From Lunatimonas sp. (GTDB taxonomy: Bacteria > Bacteroidota > Bacteroidia > Cytophagales > Cyclobacteriaceae): DNA of 64,000 nt. Location of the stretch: contig NZ_JAFIEU010000002.1 of NCBI RefSeq assembly GCF_020832325.1, positions 1 through 64,000 of the forward strand, in the 5' to 3' direction. Within the stretch, counting starts at the first letter, position 1, and each line of letters begins with the position of its first letter. Below the pieces are notes generated by a model that worked only from the letters and a program-made list of their open reading frames with translations, had not been told where the DNA came from and made no database searches. Of the stretch, positions 17,936-27,646 are shown one piece after another. The position numbers and the translations under genes were made by a program.

Positions 17936-19213
17936 ATGAATAAATACACGAAGAAGTTAAAAAAGTTGATCGATACCGCTCCGGAGCAAGAAAAAGCGGT
18001 GTTGGTGGCACTAATTCATCAGCAGGACACCGAACGTTTGATTCAAGAGCACCTGGATGAACTGGCCCTATTAACCGAGACATTGGGGGCCAAAGCCATC
18101 CACCGATTTACCCAACGGCTGGAGAAACCCGATATTCGGACATTCGTCGGTTCAGGCAAGCTGGAGGAGATCAAGTCCTATATTGAGTTTTTTGAAGTGG
18201 ACATGATCATCTTCGACGATGACCTATCTCCCTCGCAGATGCGTAACCTGGAAAATGAATTGAAGATTAAAGTGTACGACCGGTCTTTGCTGATCCTCGA
18301 TATTTTTCTTCAACGGGCGCAGACGGCCCAGGCAAAAACTCAGGTGGAACTGGCCCGATATCAATATTTGCTTCCCCGGCTTACGCGGATGTGGACCCAC
18401 TTGGAGCGGCAACGGGGCGGAACTTCCACCCGTGGCGGTGCCGGTGAGAAGGAAATTGAGACAGATAAGCGTGATATACGTGCCAAAATCACCCTTTTAA
18501 AGGAAAAACTCGACAGGATCGAAAAACAAGGCATCACACAGCGGAAGGGCCGAAAGGGAATCGTGCGCGTCGCCATGGTAGGATACACCAACGTAGGTAA
18601 AAGTACGCTGATGCGGCTAATGACCAAAGCAGACGTGCTGGCAGAAGACAAACTTTTTGCCACGGTAGATTCCACGGTACGAAAGGTGGTGCTGGAAAAC
18701 CTCCCCTTTTTGCTCTCCGACACGGTAGGGTTTATTCGGAAATTGCCCACTCACCTAATCGAGTCGTTTAAATCGACGCTTGCAGAAATCAAAGAGGCTG
18801 ACTTATTGGTGCATGTAGTGGATGTATCGCATCCCGGATTTCAGGATCAGATCAACGTGGTAAATCAAACCCTCAACGAATTGGGTGCAGGTGACAAGCC
18901 TGTGGTTTTGGTGTTCAACAAAATTGACATTGCACCGAAAATGCCTGACGAAGAAACGCTTATGCAAATGAGTGAGCTAGAGGTCGAAGAGGCTGGTTAC
19001 ATCGATTTTGAAAAACTTGAGCAAAGCTATGCCAAGAAATTGGCCATCAAGCCAGTCTTTATGGCAGCAGAGTCCGGAGTAAATGTTGAAGAGTTTCGAA
19101 GCGTCCTGACAGGAGAAGTGAAAAAGATACACCAGAAAATATATCCCCACTACCTGGAAGACGAGGTATTCGACTTATCCCGCTTCAACGACGAGGACGA
19201 GGATGCCTATTGA
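17936..19213 (+). CDS. hflX: Ribosome-associated GTPase HflX
   Basis: This is a 425-residue HflX. The N-terminal domain carries RTFVGSGKLEEIKSYIEFFE and IFDDDLSPSQMRNLE. The glycine-rich linker QRGGTSTRGGAGEKEIETD is diagnostic. The G domain has G1 VGYTNVGKSTLM (about 217-228), G3 DTVGFIRKLP and G4 VLVFNKIDIA. HflX splits stalled or heat-damaged 70S ribosomes and rescues translation. Its 3' end overlaps the convergent methyltransferase gene by seven bases. Confidence 0.97.
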   Translation: MNKYTKKLKKLIDTAPEQEKAVLVALIHQQDTERLIQEHLDELALLTETLGAKAIHRFTQRLEKPDIRTFVGSGKLEEIKSYIEFFEVDMIIFDDDLSPSQMRNLENELKIKVYDRSLLILDIFLQRAQTAQAKTQVELARYQYLLPRLTRMWTHLERQRGGTSTRGGAGEKEIETDKRDIRAKITLLKEKLDRIEKQGITQRKGRKGIVRVAMVGYTNVGKSTLMRLMTKADVLAEDKLFATVDSTVRKVVLENLPFLLSDTVGFIRKLPTHLIESFKSTLAEIKEADLLVHVVDVSHPGFQDQINVVNQTLNELGAGDKPVVLVFNKIDIAPKMPDEETLMQMSELEVEEAGYIDFEKLEQSYAKKLAIKPVFMAAESGVNVEEFRSVLTGEVKKIHQKIYPHYLEDEVFDLSRFNDEDEDAY

Positions 19214-20598
19214 GCCATACGTATTCTCCATTCCTTGGGGTAATAATTGTTGATCCGGTTTCCCAAATTCTTAACCCAGCCCAAAGGTTGCTGTTGATAG
19301 GTAATTAACACCCAGCCGATCGAGGGAAGCTCTATTGGAAGGTTTTCTTTGCGGAGAAATTGGATAGCCTGTTCCAACGTGACCTCCGCTGTATGGATTC
19401 CTTCTTTTGGAAGGATAGACATGGCCCACTCATGGCTGGGAATCCACTGATTGTGGTTCATCTCTCCCAGGGCAATTCCCATATAGCGTAGGTTTAGGTG
19501 CTGCGCGATACATTCAAATGTTGCTTGGAATTTCATGGGAAATAAAAAAAAACCACCGCCCAAAGCGTAGAGTGCCTCCTCTCCTACGGTAGGCACCTGC
19601 CTTACCAACTCTTCATTGATCTGACGGGTGGCTACTCGTTTGAGGTGGGGATGCCGAAATTCCTTTTGCAGCTTGGGTGAAGCACTGACCGATGATGCGG
19701 TCCTTTTCATCACGCTGATGAAAAAGCCTTCGCCCCGTACTTTGTGCGGAAAAAAGCGGTAGCCGAAATAGTCCCCTGCAAGGGTTTTTACTTCGCTTTC
19801 CTGGATCCCCCAATCCTCTGATAGGGGTATGCGCACAGGCTCGTAGGAAAACTCCTCTGCTAGAAAGCGGATGTTTTCCTCGTTTTCCGTTTCATTGTAG
19901 GTACAGGTAGCATATACCAGGTATCCCCCCGCCTTTGGAAGTATCCCGACCTCGTCAAGGATTCGCTGTTGCCGTATCGCACAGTGCGTCACATGGTCTG
20001 TTGACCATTCGGCTATGGCGTTTGGGTCTTTACGAAACATTCCCTCTCCCGAACAGGGAGCATCCACCAGAACCAAATCAAATAAGCCCGCCAGTGGCTG
20101 GAAATGCGATGCATCGTTTTGGGTGACAACCGTGTTCCCAATACCCCATTTGACGATATTTTCTTTGAGAATCTGTGCCCTGCCCGATATCACTTCGTTG
20201 GCTACGAGCAATCCTTCCCTCCCTAAATAGGAAGCCAGTAAAGTGGATTTTCCGCCCGGCGCTGCGCATAGATCCAAGAATACCCCGTCCTTTGGTGCCG
20301 AAAGGCTGGATAGCATGTGAGACAGAAAAGTGGAGGAAGCTTCCTGTACATAGTAAGTACCCGCATGAAACAACGGATCTAAGGTAAATGATGGGCGTTG
20401 ACTCAGGTATAGAGCGTCCGAACACCAGGGTACCGGAAGGGTGTCAGTAAATTGAGCCACAGGCTTAAAAGGGTTCAACCGCACGGAAGTGGGCGTATCT
20501 TCTTTCAAAGCGGCTAAAAAGGAAGGGATTTCACCGGCTTCCAAGACAGGCGCAAGGGATCGGAGGAAAGGCTGCGGTAGTGGTGAATCTATTTCCAT
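19207..20598 (-). CDS. NOL1/NOP2/Sun-family rRNA cytosine-C5 methyltransferase (RsmF-like)
   Basis: This is 463 residues from ATG at 20598; the track adds 15 residues from a TTG. The SAM-binding motif DLCAAPGGKSTLLASYLG lies at about residue 110. LVDAPCSGEGMFRKDP and VYATCTYNETENEENI hold the two cysteines used by m5C methyltransferases (catalysis and product release). A C-terminal RsmF-like/PUA-type extension follows from about 290. The expected product is a single m5C in 16S rRNA. Two-domain RsmF-like proteins of this length are usual in Bacteroidota. It is convergent with hflX, overlapping by seven bases. Confidence 0.92.
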   Translation of the reverse strand: MEIDSPLPQPFLRSLAPVLEAGEIPSFLAALKEDTPTSVRLNPFKPVAQFTDTLPVPWCSDALYLSQRPSFTLDPLFHAGTYYVQEASSTFLSHMLSSLSAPKDGVFLDLCAAPGGKSTLLASYLGREGLLVANEVISGRAQILKENIVKWGIGNTVVTQNDASHFQPLAGLFDLVLVDAPCSGEGMFRKDPNAIAEWSTDHVTHCAIRQQRILDEVGILPKAGGYLVYATCTYNETENEENIRFLAEEFSYEPVRIPLSEDWGIQESEVKTLAGDYFGYRFFPHKVRGEGFFISVMKRTASSVSASPKLQKEFRHPHLKRVATRQINEELVRQVPTVGEEALYALGGGFFLFPMKFQATFECIAQHLNLRYMGIALGEMNHNQWIPSHEWAMSILPKEGIHTAEVTLEQAIQFLRKENLPIELPSIGWVLITYQQQPLGWVKNLGNRINNYYPKEWRIRMAQ

Positions 20599-20731
20599 AA
20601 TTTTAGGGGCTTTCGTGGGGCTCACAGATTGACTGCATGGCAAAAATAGATTTTATCGGACACTATGCATCACGAACACTGCATTTATACCTAAATTAGC
20701 CCCATGGTCACCATCGGTTCATTCAACTAGT

Positions 20732-21424
20732 ATGTGGAAAAAACTCAGAAAAATCGCGGTGTTTTTGGCTCAGCTTCTGTTGGGTCTGTTGATTTTTTCT
20801 TGGGTCATGGTAGCAGTTTATCGGTTTGTACCTGTATGGATTACGCCATTGATGGTGATCCGCGTAGCCGAGTCACTGTTTGGACCGGAGGAGTTTTCAG
20901 GAGTACACCAATCCTGGGTTTCCTACGAGCGCATTTCACCCCATGTGGTACTGGCTGTGATTGCGGCCGAAGATCAGAAATTCCCAACCCATCGTGGCTT
21001 TGACTGGGAGGCAATTGCAGAAGCCAGAAAAGAGATATCCACCGGCAAACGATTCCGTGGCGGGAGTACAATTACCAATCAAACCGCTAAAAACGTATTT
21101 CTATGGCCTGCAAGAAACCTATTCAGAAAGGGGTTAGAGTCCTATTTCTCTTTGCTCATCGAATACGTGTGGGGCAAGCGCCGCATCATGGAAGTTTACC
21201 TGAACGTAATCGAAATGGGTGATGGGCTGTACGGTATAGAAGAGGCTGCTCAGCGGTATTTCAAAAAATCCGCGGCAGATCTCACCCGTCAGGAAGCTGC
21301 CTTAATCGCAGCCGTATTGCCCAACCCAAGACGTTGGAGTCCGGCACAGCCCACCAGCTATATCCGAAACCGGCAGACTTGGATTTTGAGAAATATGCGT
21401 AACCTGGGGCAGGTGGAGCTTTAG
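20732..21424 (+). CDS. mtgA: Monofunctional biosynthetic peptidoglycan transglycosylase
   Basis: This 230-residue protein has one N-terminal membrane helix (about residues 8-30) and a GT51 domain facing the periplasm. The catalytic Glu is in VIAAEDQKFPTHRGFDWEA. GGSTITNQTAKNVFLW, KRRIMEVYLNVIEMGDGLYG and AQRYFKKSAADLTRQEAALI are the remaining GT51 motifs. It polymerises lipid II into glycan strands and has no transpeptidase domain. It starts at ATG, 133 bases from the divergent methyltransferase gene. Confidence 0.97.
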   Translation: MWKKLRKIAVFLAQLLLGLLIFSWVMVAVYRFVPVWITPLMVIRVAESLFGPEEFSGVHQSWVSYERISPHVVLAVIAAEDQKFPTHRGFDWEAIAEARKEISTGKRFRGGSTITNQTAKNVFLWPARNLFRKGLESYFSLLIEYVWGKRRIMEVYLNVIEMGDGLYGIEEAAQRYFKKSAADLTRQEAALIAAVLPNPRRWSPAQPTSYIRNRQTWILRNMRNLGQVEL

Positions 21425-21522
21425 GCATTTTCTGCTGGTCTAGCTCGGTGATACTTGGTTTAGACAGGTATTATTGCCCAGATCACTAGAATGTTGGGGC
21501 AGGAGGTTTGCCTATGGGGGTG

Positions 21523-22125
21523 CTATTTGCGTATTTTTCCTAGCAGGCGTACGGCAAAGTTTGGGCGGTCTTCCGTCATGCTAAAGTCGTCCTCGCTTAC
21601 CCGCTTCACACTTTCGATGGTATAGAAGGCCTTTTCGTTTACGGTTTTCACTTTTGCTACAAAATCCTTCAGGTTTTCGCGTTTCAGCACCGTAAATAGC
21701 AGTTGCACCCTGCCGTAGCGGCCCTCCGCTCCCACAATCGTGAAGCGGTGTTCTTTTTCCTTCATGTATTCCACCAACTGCGGCATCGGTTCAGGGGTAA
21801 TCACCCGCACCAGTACCCTACCCAGGGCCAACTTTTCCTCGATGGTCATACCCACCCAGATACCCATGGCAAACCCGCCCGAGTAGGCAATGTATGAGAG
21901 TGGGTTGTTGATGTTTTGGAATATCTGCCCGATAGCCAACAGCCAGATCATCGCCTCAAAAAAACCCATGATCGGCGCGATATATTTTTTTCCGGACATC
22001 ACAAAAACGATCCGAAGGGTATTGATAGACACATCCCCGATTCTCGCCAGGAAGATCAGAAGTGGCATGATCACATAGGTGAAGACGTTTTCAGAAATTC
22101 CGAAGGTAGACAGGTACTCTTGCAT
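21523..22125 (-). CDS. DUF2179 / UPF0316 membrane protein
   Basis: This is 200 residues from ATG at 22125; the track begins at a TTG eight codons earlier. Three N-terminal membrane helices of the DUF5698 type include RIGDVSINTLRIVFVMSGKK and AIGQIFQNINNP. A cytoplasmic DUF2179 domain follows with FTIVGAEGRYGRVQLLFTVL. Related domains bind small ligands or nucleotides, but no function is established. It lies 40 bases behind the MFS gene and is probably co-transcribed. Confidence 0.88.
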   Translation of the reverse strand: MQEYLSTFGISENVFTYVIMPLLIFLARIGDVSINTLRIVFVMSGKKYIAPIMGFFEAMIWLLAIGQIFQNINNPLSYIAYSGGFAMGIWVGMTIEEKLALGRVLVRVITPEPMPQLVEYMKEKEHRFTIVGAEGRYGRVQLLFTVLKRENLKDFVAKVKTVNEKAFYTIESVKRVSEDDFSMTEDRPNFAVRLLGKIRK

Positions 22126-22165
22126 GGCAAAGGATTTGGTATCACACAAAGTTACCTATTAACCA

Positions 22166-23341
22166 CTAAACCTTCTTATTCTTACCCGCAAAATAACCAA
22201 ATCCCCCGAAGAACAGCGAAGTAATCAGTACCAGGTAGATCAAGTGATCCCAGTTTTGCCATTGATCCATCGCCATGCCAAATAGTACCGGTCCCAATGC
22301 AGCTAGGTAGTATCCGGTAGACTGGGCCATCCCGGAAAGTGCCGCAGTCGTTCGGTCGTTTGCTGTTCTCAGCGTGATCAGGGTATAGGCCATGCTCAGA
22401 CTGGCTCCCATACAGAGTCCCGCAAGGGATATGCCAGCGATATTCCAGACGATTGCTGGTGAAAACAGCAACCCATACCCCACCAGGTAACAACCTCCCA
22501 GTACAAGGATCATCTGGGATTGCTCACGAGAACGAACGGCTATAATAGGTGCCAAAAAGGTCCCGATTAAGGCCACCAGTTGCATGAGAGATATTATAAG
22601 ACCTGCGTTTACCGGAGTCACACCACGGGAGATAAACAGATCAGGCAGCCAAGTAATCAGGGTAAAAAAAAGCAGCGACTGAACCCCCATGAAAAGGGAT
22701 ACTTGCCAGGCAAGTTTGGATTTCCAGACGTTTACGATCGGACTGTTGCTCTGGATAGGATTTACCGTTTTCTGGGGTTTGACCTGTGGTAGCCAAATGA
22801 CGATGGCAACTACTAAGAGGACTATCCAAGCAACCAGCGATCCCCGCCAGCCCAATGAAAAGTCCACTGCTAAAGGGACGCTGACGGCGGAGCCAATTGC
22901 GGCAACCAGTGTCATCACCGTGGCATAGATACCTGTTATCTTCCCTACTTTTTCGGGCATGCGTACTTTTACCAAGGGGATGAGGAGGACATTGCAGATC
23001 ACGATGCCAATCCCAGTCAGGCCTGTGCCCAGAAATAGCAAAAAGGGTCCACCAGTCACCCGTACCAAGATACCAATTGCAATGATGATCATCCCAAGTA
23101 GGATTGCCCGCGCATAGCCCATACGCCGGCCAATGGATGCCGAAAACAAAGAAAAAGTCGCAAACGTGATCAAGGGCAAGGTGGTCAAAAAGCCGGCAAG
23201 GCCGTTGGATAGACCCAAGTCGGCGCGTATCATGGGAATCAACGGCCCCACAGTCGTGATGCTTGGCCTGAGGGTGGCAGCAACCAAGATAATCCCTAAT
23301 AGCAAATGGCTGGGCTGGGTTTGGGGTAGTCGGTTTACCAT
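22166..23341 (-). CDS. MFS transporter (CynX/NimT-like)
   Basis: This is a 391-residue protein with twelve predicted membrane segments of the major facilitator superfamily. ILVAATLRPSITTVGPLIPM at the N-terminus, FSASIGRRMGYARAILLG at the loop 2-3 position and GASLSMAYTLITLRTAN in helix 10 are typical of the CynX/NimT (cyanate or 2-nitroimidazole) branch. The transported substrate is not known, and no cyanase or nitroreductase gene is nearby. ATG at 23341. Confidence 0.88.
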   Translation of the reverse strand: MVNRLPQTQPSHLLLGIILVAATLRPSITTVGPLIPMIRADLGLSNGLAGFLTTLPLITFATFSLFSASIGRRMGYARAILLGMIIIAIGILVRVTGGPFLLFLGTGLTGIGIVICNVLLIPLVKVRMPEKVGKITGIYATVMTLVAAIGSAVSVPLAVDFSLGWRGSLVAWIVLLVVAIVIWLPQVKPQKTVNPIQSNSPIVNVWKSKLAWQVSLFMGVQSLLFFTLITWLPDLFISRGVTPVNAGLIISLMQLVALIGTFLAPIIAVRSREQSQMILVLGGCYLVGYGLLFSPAIVWNIAGISLAGLCMGASLSMAYTLITLRTANDRTTAALSGMAQSTGYYLAALGPVLFGMAMDQWQNWDHLIYLVLITSLFFGGFGYFAGKNKKV

Positions 23342-23692
23342 TTGGGCAAAATTAAGGTAAAAAGGCAGTGATTGGTCAATCCAGGTGGGATATTTAGTAC
23401 ATCATCTTCGTGTGCATATTATGGCTTCGAAAAGTTTAAAAAAATGGGGGTTAAAAAATATTCGAAACAATAACCCCCGATTTTAATCCATAAAAACATC
23501 CAGTTTGAAAAGTTGCTTAATCACCCGATGTAAAGGTAGGCCATTGATTTGGTTTAAAAAATACCCTGATCGGGGTATTTTTCAGGTTTTTTGGGTCATT
23601 TTCTGTCCGTTTTTGAACAATTTTCGATAACGAAGTAAGATTTCTCATTTTTTTGGGCATTTTGGTGACTATAAAGGGCTATAAACCTTGGG
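23342..23692. other. Intergenic region between MFS transporter and purple acid phosphatase genes
   Basis: This is about 350 AT-rich bases with no open frame of note. It holds one strong intrinsic terminator (23556-23582). The remainder, between the terminator and the MFS start, should contain the MFS promoter, but I could not single out a -7 box. Confidence 0.6.
23556..23582 (-). terminator. Intrinsic terminator after the purple acid phosphatase gene
   Basis: A ten-base-pair perfect stem (AAAAATACCC / GGGTATTTTT) encloses a six-base loop TGATCG. Its A/T flanks supply a T-tract on either strand. It lies about 110 bases past the phosphatase stop and before the MFS promoter region. Confidence 0.75.
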
Positions 23693-25600
23693 TTACTGCT
23701 CGATGAAAAAGCGCCATTGTTCCGCGGGTTCCCGCAGCCCGCTTGGGTGTACAAGTTCTAAACTACCATAGGCATCGTACCGATCAGGGAGGTGGTATTC
23801 GATTCGAAACGGGTGGAGTCCTTTCTCCAGCAACACCTCCCCGGTGATACCGACCTCCCTCGTATTCTCCTCGATGAGGAGTTGATCGTGTAAGTAGAAG
23901 CGGAAAAGCTGATAGGCATGGCCTTTAAATCGGTAGTATCCGCTTTCAGGTATGGATAGATAGCCGGTAAGTTCCGCTCCCCAGTTATTCGCACGGCGTG
24001 GAAGGAGATTCCAGTCATAGCTATCGATTATGCCGCTTGCGGTTTGCTGTAATTGGGAGGATAGTGGAGCCTTGGGGTCTGATAATTTTCCGGTGTAGTA
24101 GATATATCGTAGCCCCGACTTCGGATTGCTTACCGAAGCAGGTTTCAACGCAGCCATATGTTCAAAGCGATAACTCCCAACCGGCCCGGCTCCCTGTTTA
24201 TTGAAGGCGATTGCCTGGAGGTGAGTGGTTTCGCGGATGGTGATAGGTTTGCTATACCTTGGAGACTTCCTGGAGGGAATGCTGCCATCTGTAGTATAGA
24301 ACAATTCGTCATCACCATGGGCGGTGCTCAAAGCGACGTTCAGCGGCTGCGAAAATTTTCGCTGCGGGGTGCTAGGTGCCGGTGTAGTCGGAGCGAGTGC
24401 TGAAGCTGGGCTTTTGGGTCGAGGTGCTAGAAGTTCGAACTGGTCAAAGAGGCTACCGTATTGATCAATAGCCTGGTACTGTAGGTGATTTCCGTTAATA
24501 GCGATGTACGCATAGTGGTGGAGTGTGCGTACCTTGTTGGTAAACCATGTACGGGTAGGTGCGGCCTTTTCCAAGCCACCTCCAGAACCACCTAAGATGA
24601 AATACCTCACGCCATTCTTTTCTACTACCCGGCCATTTAAGATAGGCCAGGTCCGCTCATACATGTGCAAATGGCCCGAAAACACCATATCCACGCCATA
24701 TTTTTCATATAGAGGTACCAACAGACGGGCCTCATCGTCTCCCTGTTCCGAACTTTCGTACTGGGTGTTGCCATAGTCATTTTCTTCGGAGGAGTAAGGC
24801 GGATGATGCTGCACCACAAATTTCCAAGTTGCCTGAGAGGTCGCGAGCGCCCTTTCCAGCCATAGGTAAAGTGGTGTGCCTGGCTTTTGATACTGATCTG
24901 TATCGATCATGAAAAAATCTGCATTGCCGTAGCTAAAGGTATAATAGTGCTCCGGGTCGGGATTTTTCATGTACTGGTAATAGTAGGCTGCATCGTGCTC
25001 GTGATTCCCCAGAGTGGAAAAAATGGGGATCTGCTTCATAAAGTGCTTGGCAGGCGCGAAAAATTCCTGTATCCATTCGTTTTTGCGGTAACCGAGTCCT
25101 ACGAGATCTCCTGCATGTACCGCAAAATTTGGACGCTCCTCGAAGGCGTGATGAGTGACGTTGGCCCAGACTTCGGGGTTGTTTTGAGAGTCAGAAAACA
25201 CCGTGAACGCAAAGGCGCTTTCTTTGTGTACGGCTGTTCGGAACGGGATAACATCACTCTGAATGGTATCGCCTGCCTCGGTGACTGACAAGACCCGATA
25301 GAAGTAGTTGGTTTCCGCTTCGAGTGAGGTAAGCGTGACCTCGTGCATGGTCTGGTGCTGTGAATTTCCGACACTTTCTGAAAGGATGGCCTTCCCCGTG
25401 TTGAACTGAGATGGTCCATACATCACCTGGGTCGATGCGGGATGGGTGGTTTCCCAAAGTATGGAAATTTCCGTCTGGGTGCTATATTGCAGGTAGGGGT
25501 GTATCAAAAACCCTGGCCTATTGTCTGGGTGCTGCTGCGCAAACAGGAGTCCTGTGGCAACAAATAGGAAAGTGGAAAGGAGGGGAAGTGTTCGGTTCAT
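23693..25600 (-). CDS. Secreted purple acid phosphatase-like metallophosphoesterase with PA14-type domain
   Basis: This 635-residue exported protein has a signal peptide ending near LLFAQQ. An N-terminal fibronectin-like purple acid phosphatase domain spans about 30-125 (PYLQYSTQTEISILWETT). The metallophosphoesterase core (about 130-370) has FTVFSDSQNN, AVHAGDLVGLG, STLGNHEHD, VVQHHPPY and VFSGHLHMYERTW. A chitobiase/FN3-like segment follows (ELFYTTDGSIPSRKSPRYSK), then a C-terminal PA14-like module (about 490-630). It should release phosphate from organic phosphoesters outside the cell. The PA14-like part may bind carbohydrate. Confidence 0.92.
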   Translation of the reverse strand: MNRTLPLLSTFLFVATGLLFAQQHPDNRPGFLIHPYLQYSTQTEISILWETTHPASTQVMYGPSQFNTGKAILSESVGNSQHQTMHEVTLTSLEAETNYFYRVLSVTEAGDTIQSDVIPFRTAVHKESAFAFTVFSDSQNNPEVWANVTHHAFEERPNFAVHAGDLVGLGYRKNEWIQEFFAPAKHFMKQIPIFSTLGNHEHDAAYYYQYMKNPDPEHYYTFSYGNADFFMIDTDQYQKPGTPLYLWLERALATSQATWKFVVQHHPPYSSEENDYGNTQYESSEQGDDEARLLVPLYEKYGVDMVFSGHLHMYERTWPILNGRVVEKNGVRYFILGGSGGGLEKAAPTRTWFTNKVRTLHHYAYIAINGNHLQYQAIDQYGSLFDQFELLAPRPKSPASALAPTTPAPSTPQRKFSQPLNVALSTAHGDDELFYTTDGSIPSRKSPRYSKPITIRETTHLQAIAFNKQGAGPVGSYRFEHMAALKPASVSNPKSGLRYIYYTGKLSDPKAPLSSQLQQTASGIIDSYDWNLLPRRANNWGAELTGYLSIPESGYYRFKGHAYQLFRFYLHDQLLIEENTREVGITGEVLLEKGLHPFRIEYHLPDRYDAYGSLELVHPSGLREPAEQWRFFIEQ

Positions 25601-25676
25601 GGAGGTGAAGATACGGCTTAGTGGATACCCGTAATACTTCTTTCCTCCTAATTAAGGCCCCTGATGCGTGTATCAA

Positions 25677-26267
25677 TTAGTCCTCATGCACCAAAAATAC
25701 CGTCATACTCCTAGGTCCGTGAGCGCCTATTACCAGAGACTGCTCTATATCTGCCGTTTTTGAAGGCCCTGCGATAAATACACCGTAGCCGGGGCTGTTT
25801 ACCTGAACTTTTTCATAAACGGCATGCATGTCCCCCAGTAGGTAGCTACTAGAGATCACGACTGCCAAGTGCTGTGCTATAAACGGTAGGACCCTGTGTA
25901 CTAGGTTTTCCTCGGGCATCCATATCGCAGCGTTCTCGGCTGCCGACCAAGTACCTTCTAACACAGCCAGTTCCACCGCCTCTAGATCGTGGGGATCGGA
26001 AATGGTACTAAGATCCACGGTACTGCTTACTTCAGACACCGTGGAAACCACTTGGAGGCCTTTTTCGGTATGTTCGCGTAGGTAGCTGCTAATTTCCGCC
26101 CGGCTTTTGATCCGGATGGTTTTTCCCCCATTTAGCCTGCTAGCTTCCTGAAAACGCTCGAACAAAACTTCTTGGGAGGGACTCTCGAATGAAAGGTGAT
26201 CGGGTAATTGGGTTGGGGCCGGCTTATTTGCTTTTGCGGCGGCAAGTATTTGTTCCCTACTGCTCAT
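25677..26267 (-). CDS. lutC: LUD-domain protein, lactate utilization protein C
   Basis: This is 196 residues from ATG at 26267; the track extension of 25 residues runs inside lutB. The single LUD domain is marked by VSEVSSTVDLSTI, GTWSAAENAAIWM and VFIAGPSKTADIEQSLVIGA. It is the third subunit of the LutABC L-lactate-oxidising complex. The ATG overlaps the lutB stop by four bases. Confidence 0.94.
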   Translation of the reverse strand: MSSREQILAAAKANKPAPTQLPDHLSFESPSQEVLFERFQEASRLNGGKTIRIKSRAEISSYLREHTEKGLQVVSTVSEVSSTVDLSTISDPHDLEAVELAVLEGTWSAAENAAIWMPEENLVHRVLPFIAQHLAVVISSSYLLGDMHAVYEKVQVNSPGYGVFIAGPSKTADIEQSLVIGAHGPRSMTVFLVHED

Positions 26268-27640
26268 TTTTTTCGGTTTTTCTGGTACCACTCTTTGAAA
26301 CTTTCTTTCGGTACTGCCGGAAGGTCGCGTTTTTTGCCCCAAGCATTCAACTTCGAATATATCAGGCTGTCCGGTGTGATCTTCAGCATGATGCGGGCAC
26401 TTTTACCCATAAAATTATACCAAGCGGGACTTCCTAGTACTTTACCAGCAAGCTTCATCGACCATTTTTTGGCCAACTGCGGATGCCCTTCCTTCGCAAT
26501 GACCTGACGCCACTTGTATAATTGTTCGTGGATGTTGATTTTTACGGGGCATACATCGGAACAGGAACCACACAGTGTAGAGGCAAAGGGAAGTGTACTG
26601 TATTTGTTGAGATCTATACCTGGTGATAGAATGGATCCTATGGGGCCCGGTACGGTGGATCCATAACTAAACCCACTGCTGCGGCGATAGATGGGGCAGG
26701 TATTCATACAGGCACCGCAACGAATGCATTTTAGGGAATTTCGGAAATCCTCCCGTCCAAGCTGCGTGGTTCTACCGTTATCCACCAGGATGAGGTACAT
26801 TTTTCTGCCCGGTGCGGGGCGATGAAAGTGGGAGGAATAATTGGTGATGCTTTGTCCAGTGGCACTCCTAGCCAGTAAGCGAAGGTATACGCCCAGGTCT
26901 GCTGCCCGGGGAATCAATTTTTCAATGCCCATACAGGCGATGTGCACATCTGCCAAGTGGGTGCCCATATCGGCATTTCCCTCGTTGGTACAAACAACAA
27001 ATCCGCCCGTCTCGGCAATTCCAAAGTTCACACCGGTGATGGCGGCATTGGCCTGAATAAACTTCTCACGCAAGTGGATGCGTGCAGCTTCTGTCAGGTA
27101 CCCCGGGTCCTCGGCCCCCTCTTCGGTGCCCAGGTGCTTGTGGAATATTTCTCCGATCTCCTTTTTCTTCAGGTGGATGGCCGGCATGACGATATGGCTA
27201 GGTACCTGATGGTTGAATTGGATGATCCGTTCGCCTAGGTCCGTATCCACCACGTCGTACCCTTTTTCTTCCAAAAAATGGTTTAGACCACATTCTTCCG
27301 TCAGGATAGATTTGCTTTTTACGAGCTTTTTGACCTGGTTTTCCTGAAGGATCCGGTAGACGTGCTCGTTGTGCTCCTTGCCGTCTTTGGCCCAGAGGAC
27401 GGTGATTCCGTTTGCTTTGGCATTTTTTTCAAACTGAACCAGCAGTTCGTCCAAATGGGAGAGTACGTAGTCTTTTATCTGAGAAGCTTGGTTGCGGAGG
27501 GTCTCCCACTCTGGTAGCTTTTGGGCGGAGGTATCCCTTTTTTGCCGCACATGCCAGAGGGTCTCGTCGTGCCAGTGGGTTCTCGCTTCGTCCTTTAAGA
27601 ACTCTTCGGCGGCAGCCGCATGGGTTTTTGGTGATGACAT
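26264..27640 (-). CDS. lutB: Lactate utilization iron-sulfur protein B
   Basis: This is 458 residues. The N-terminal LUD domain (about 60-290) shows GVNFGIAETGGFVVCTNEGN and LADVHIACMGIEKLIP. The ferredoxin-like region holds two 4Fe-4S motifs, IRCGACMNTCPIYR and LCGSCSDVCPVKINIHEQ. A DUF3390-type tail follows. It is the core electron-carrying subunit of LutABC, which oxidises L-lactate to pyruvate. It starts six bases after the lutA stop. No lactate permease is adjacent. Confidence 0.96.
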   Translation of the reverse strand: MSSPKTHAAAAEEFLKDEARTHWHDETLWHVRQKRDTSAQKLPEWETLRNQASQIKDYVLSHLDELLVQFEKNAKANGITVLWAKDGKEHNEHVYRILQENQVKKLVKSKSILTEECGLNHFLEEKGYDVVDTDLGERIIQFNHQVPSHIVMPAIHLKKKEIGEIFHKHLGTEEGAEDPGYLTEAARIHLREKFIQANAAITGVNFGIAETGGFVVCTNEGNADMGTHLADVHIACMGIEKLIPRAADLGVYLRLLARSATGQSITNYSSHFHRPAPGRKMYLILVDNGRTTQLGREDFRNSLKCIRCGACMNTCPIYRRSSGFSYGSTVPGPIGSILSPGIDLNKYSTLPFASTLCGSCSDVCPVKINIHEQLYKWRQVIAKEGHPQLAKKWSMKLAGKVLGSPAWYNFMGKSARIMLKITPDSLIYSKLNAWGKKRDLPAVPKESFKEWYQKNRKK

Positions 27641-27646
27641 GGTCGT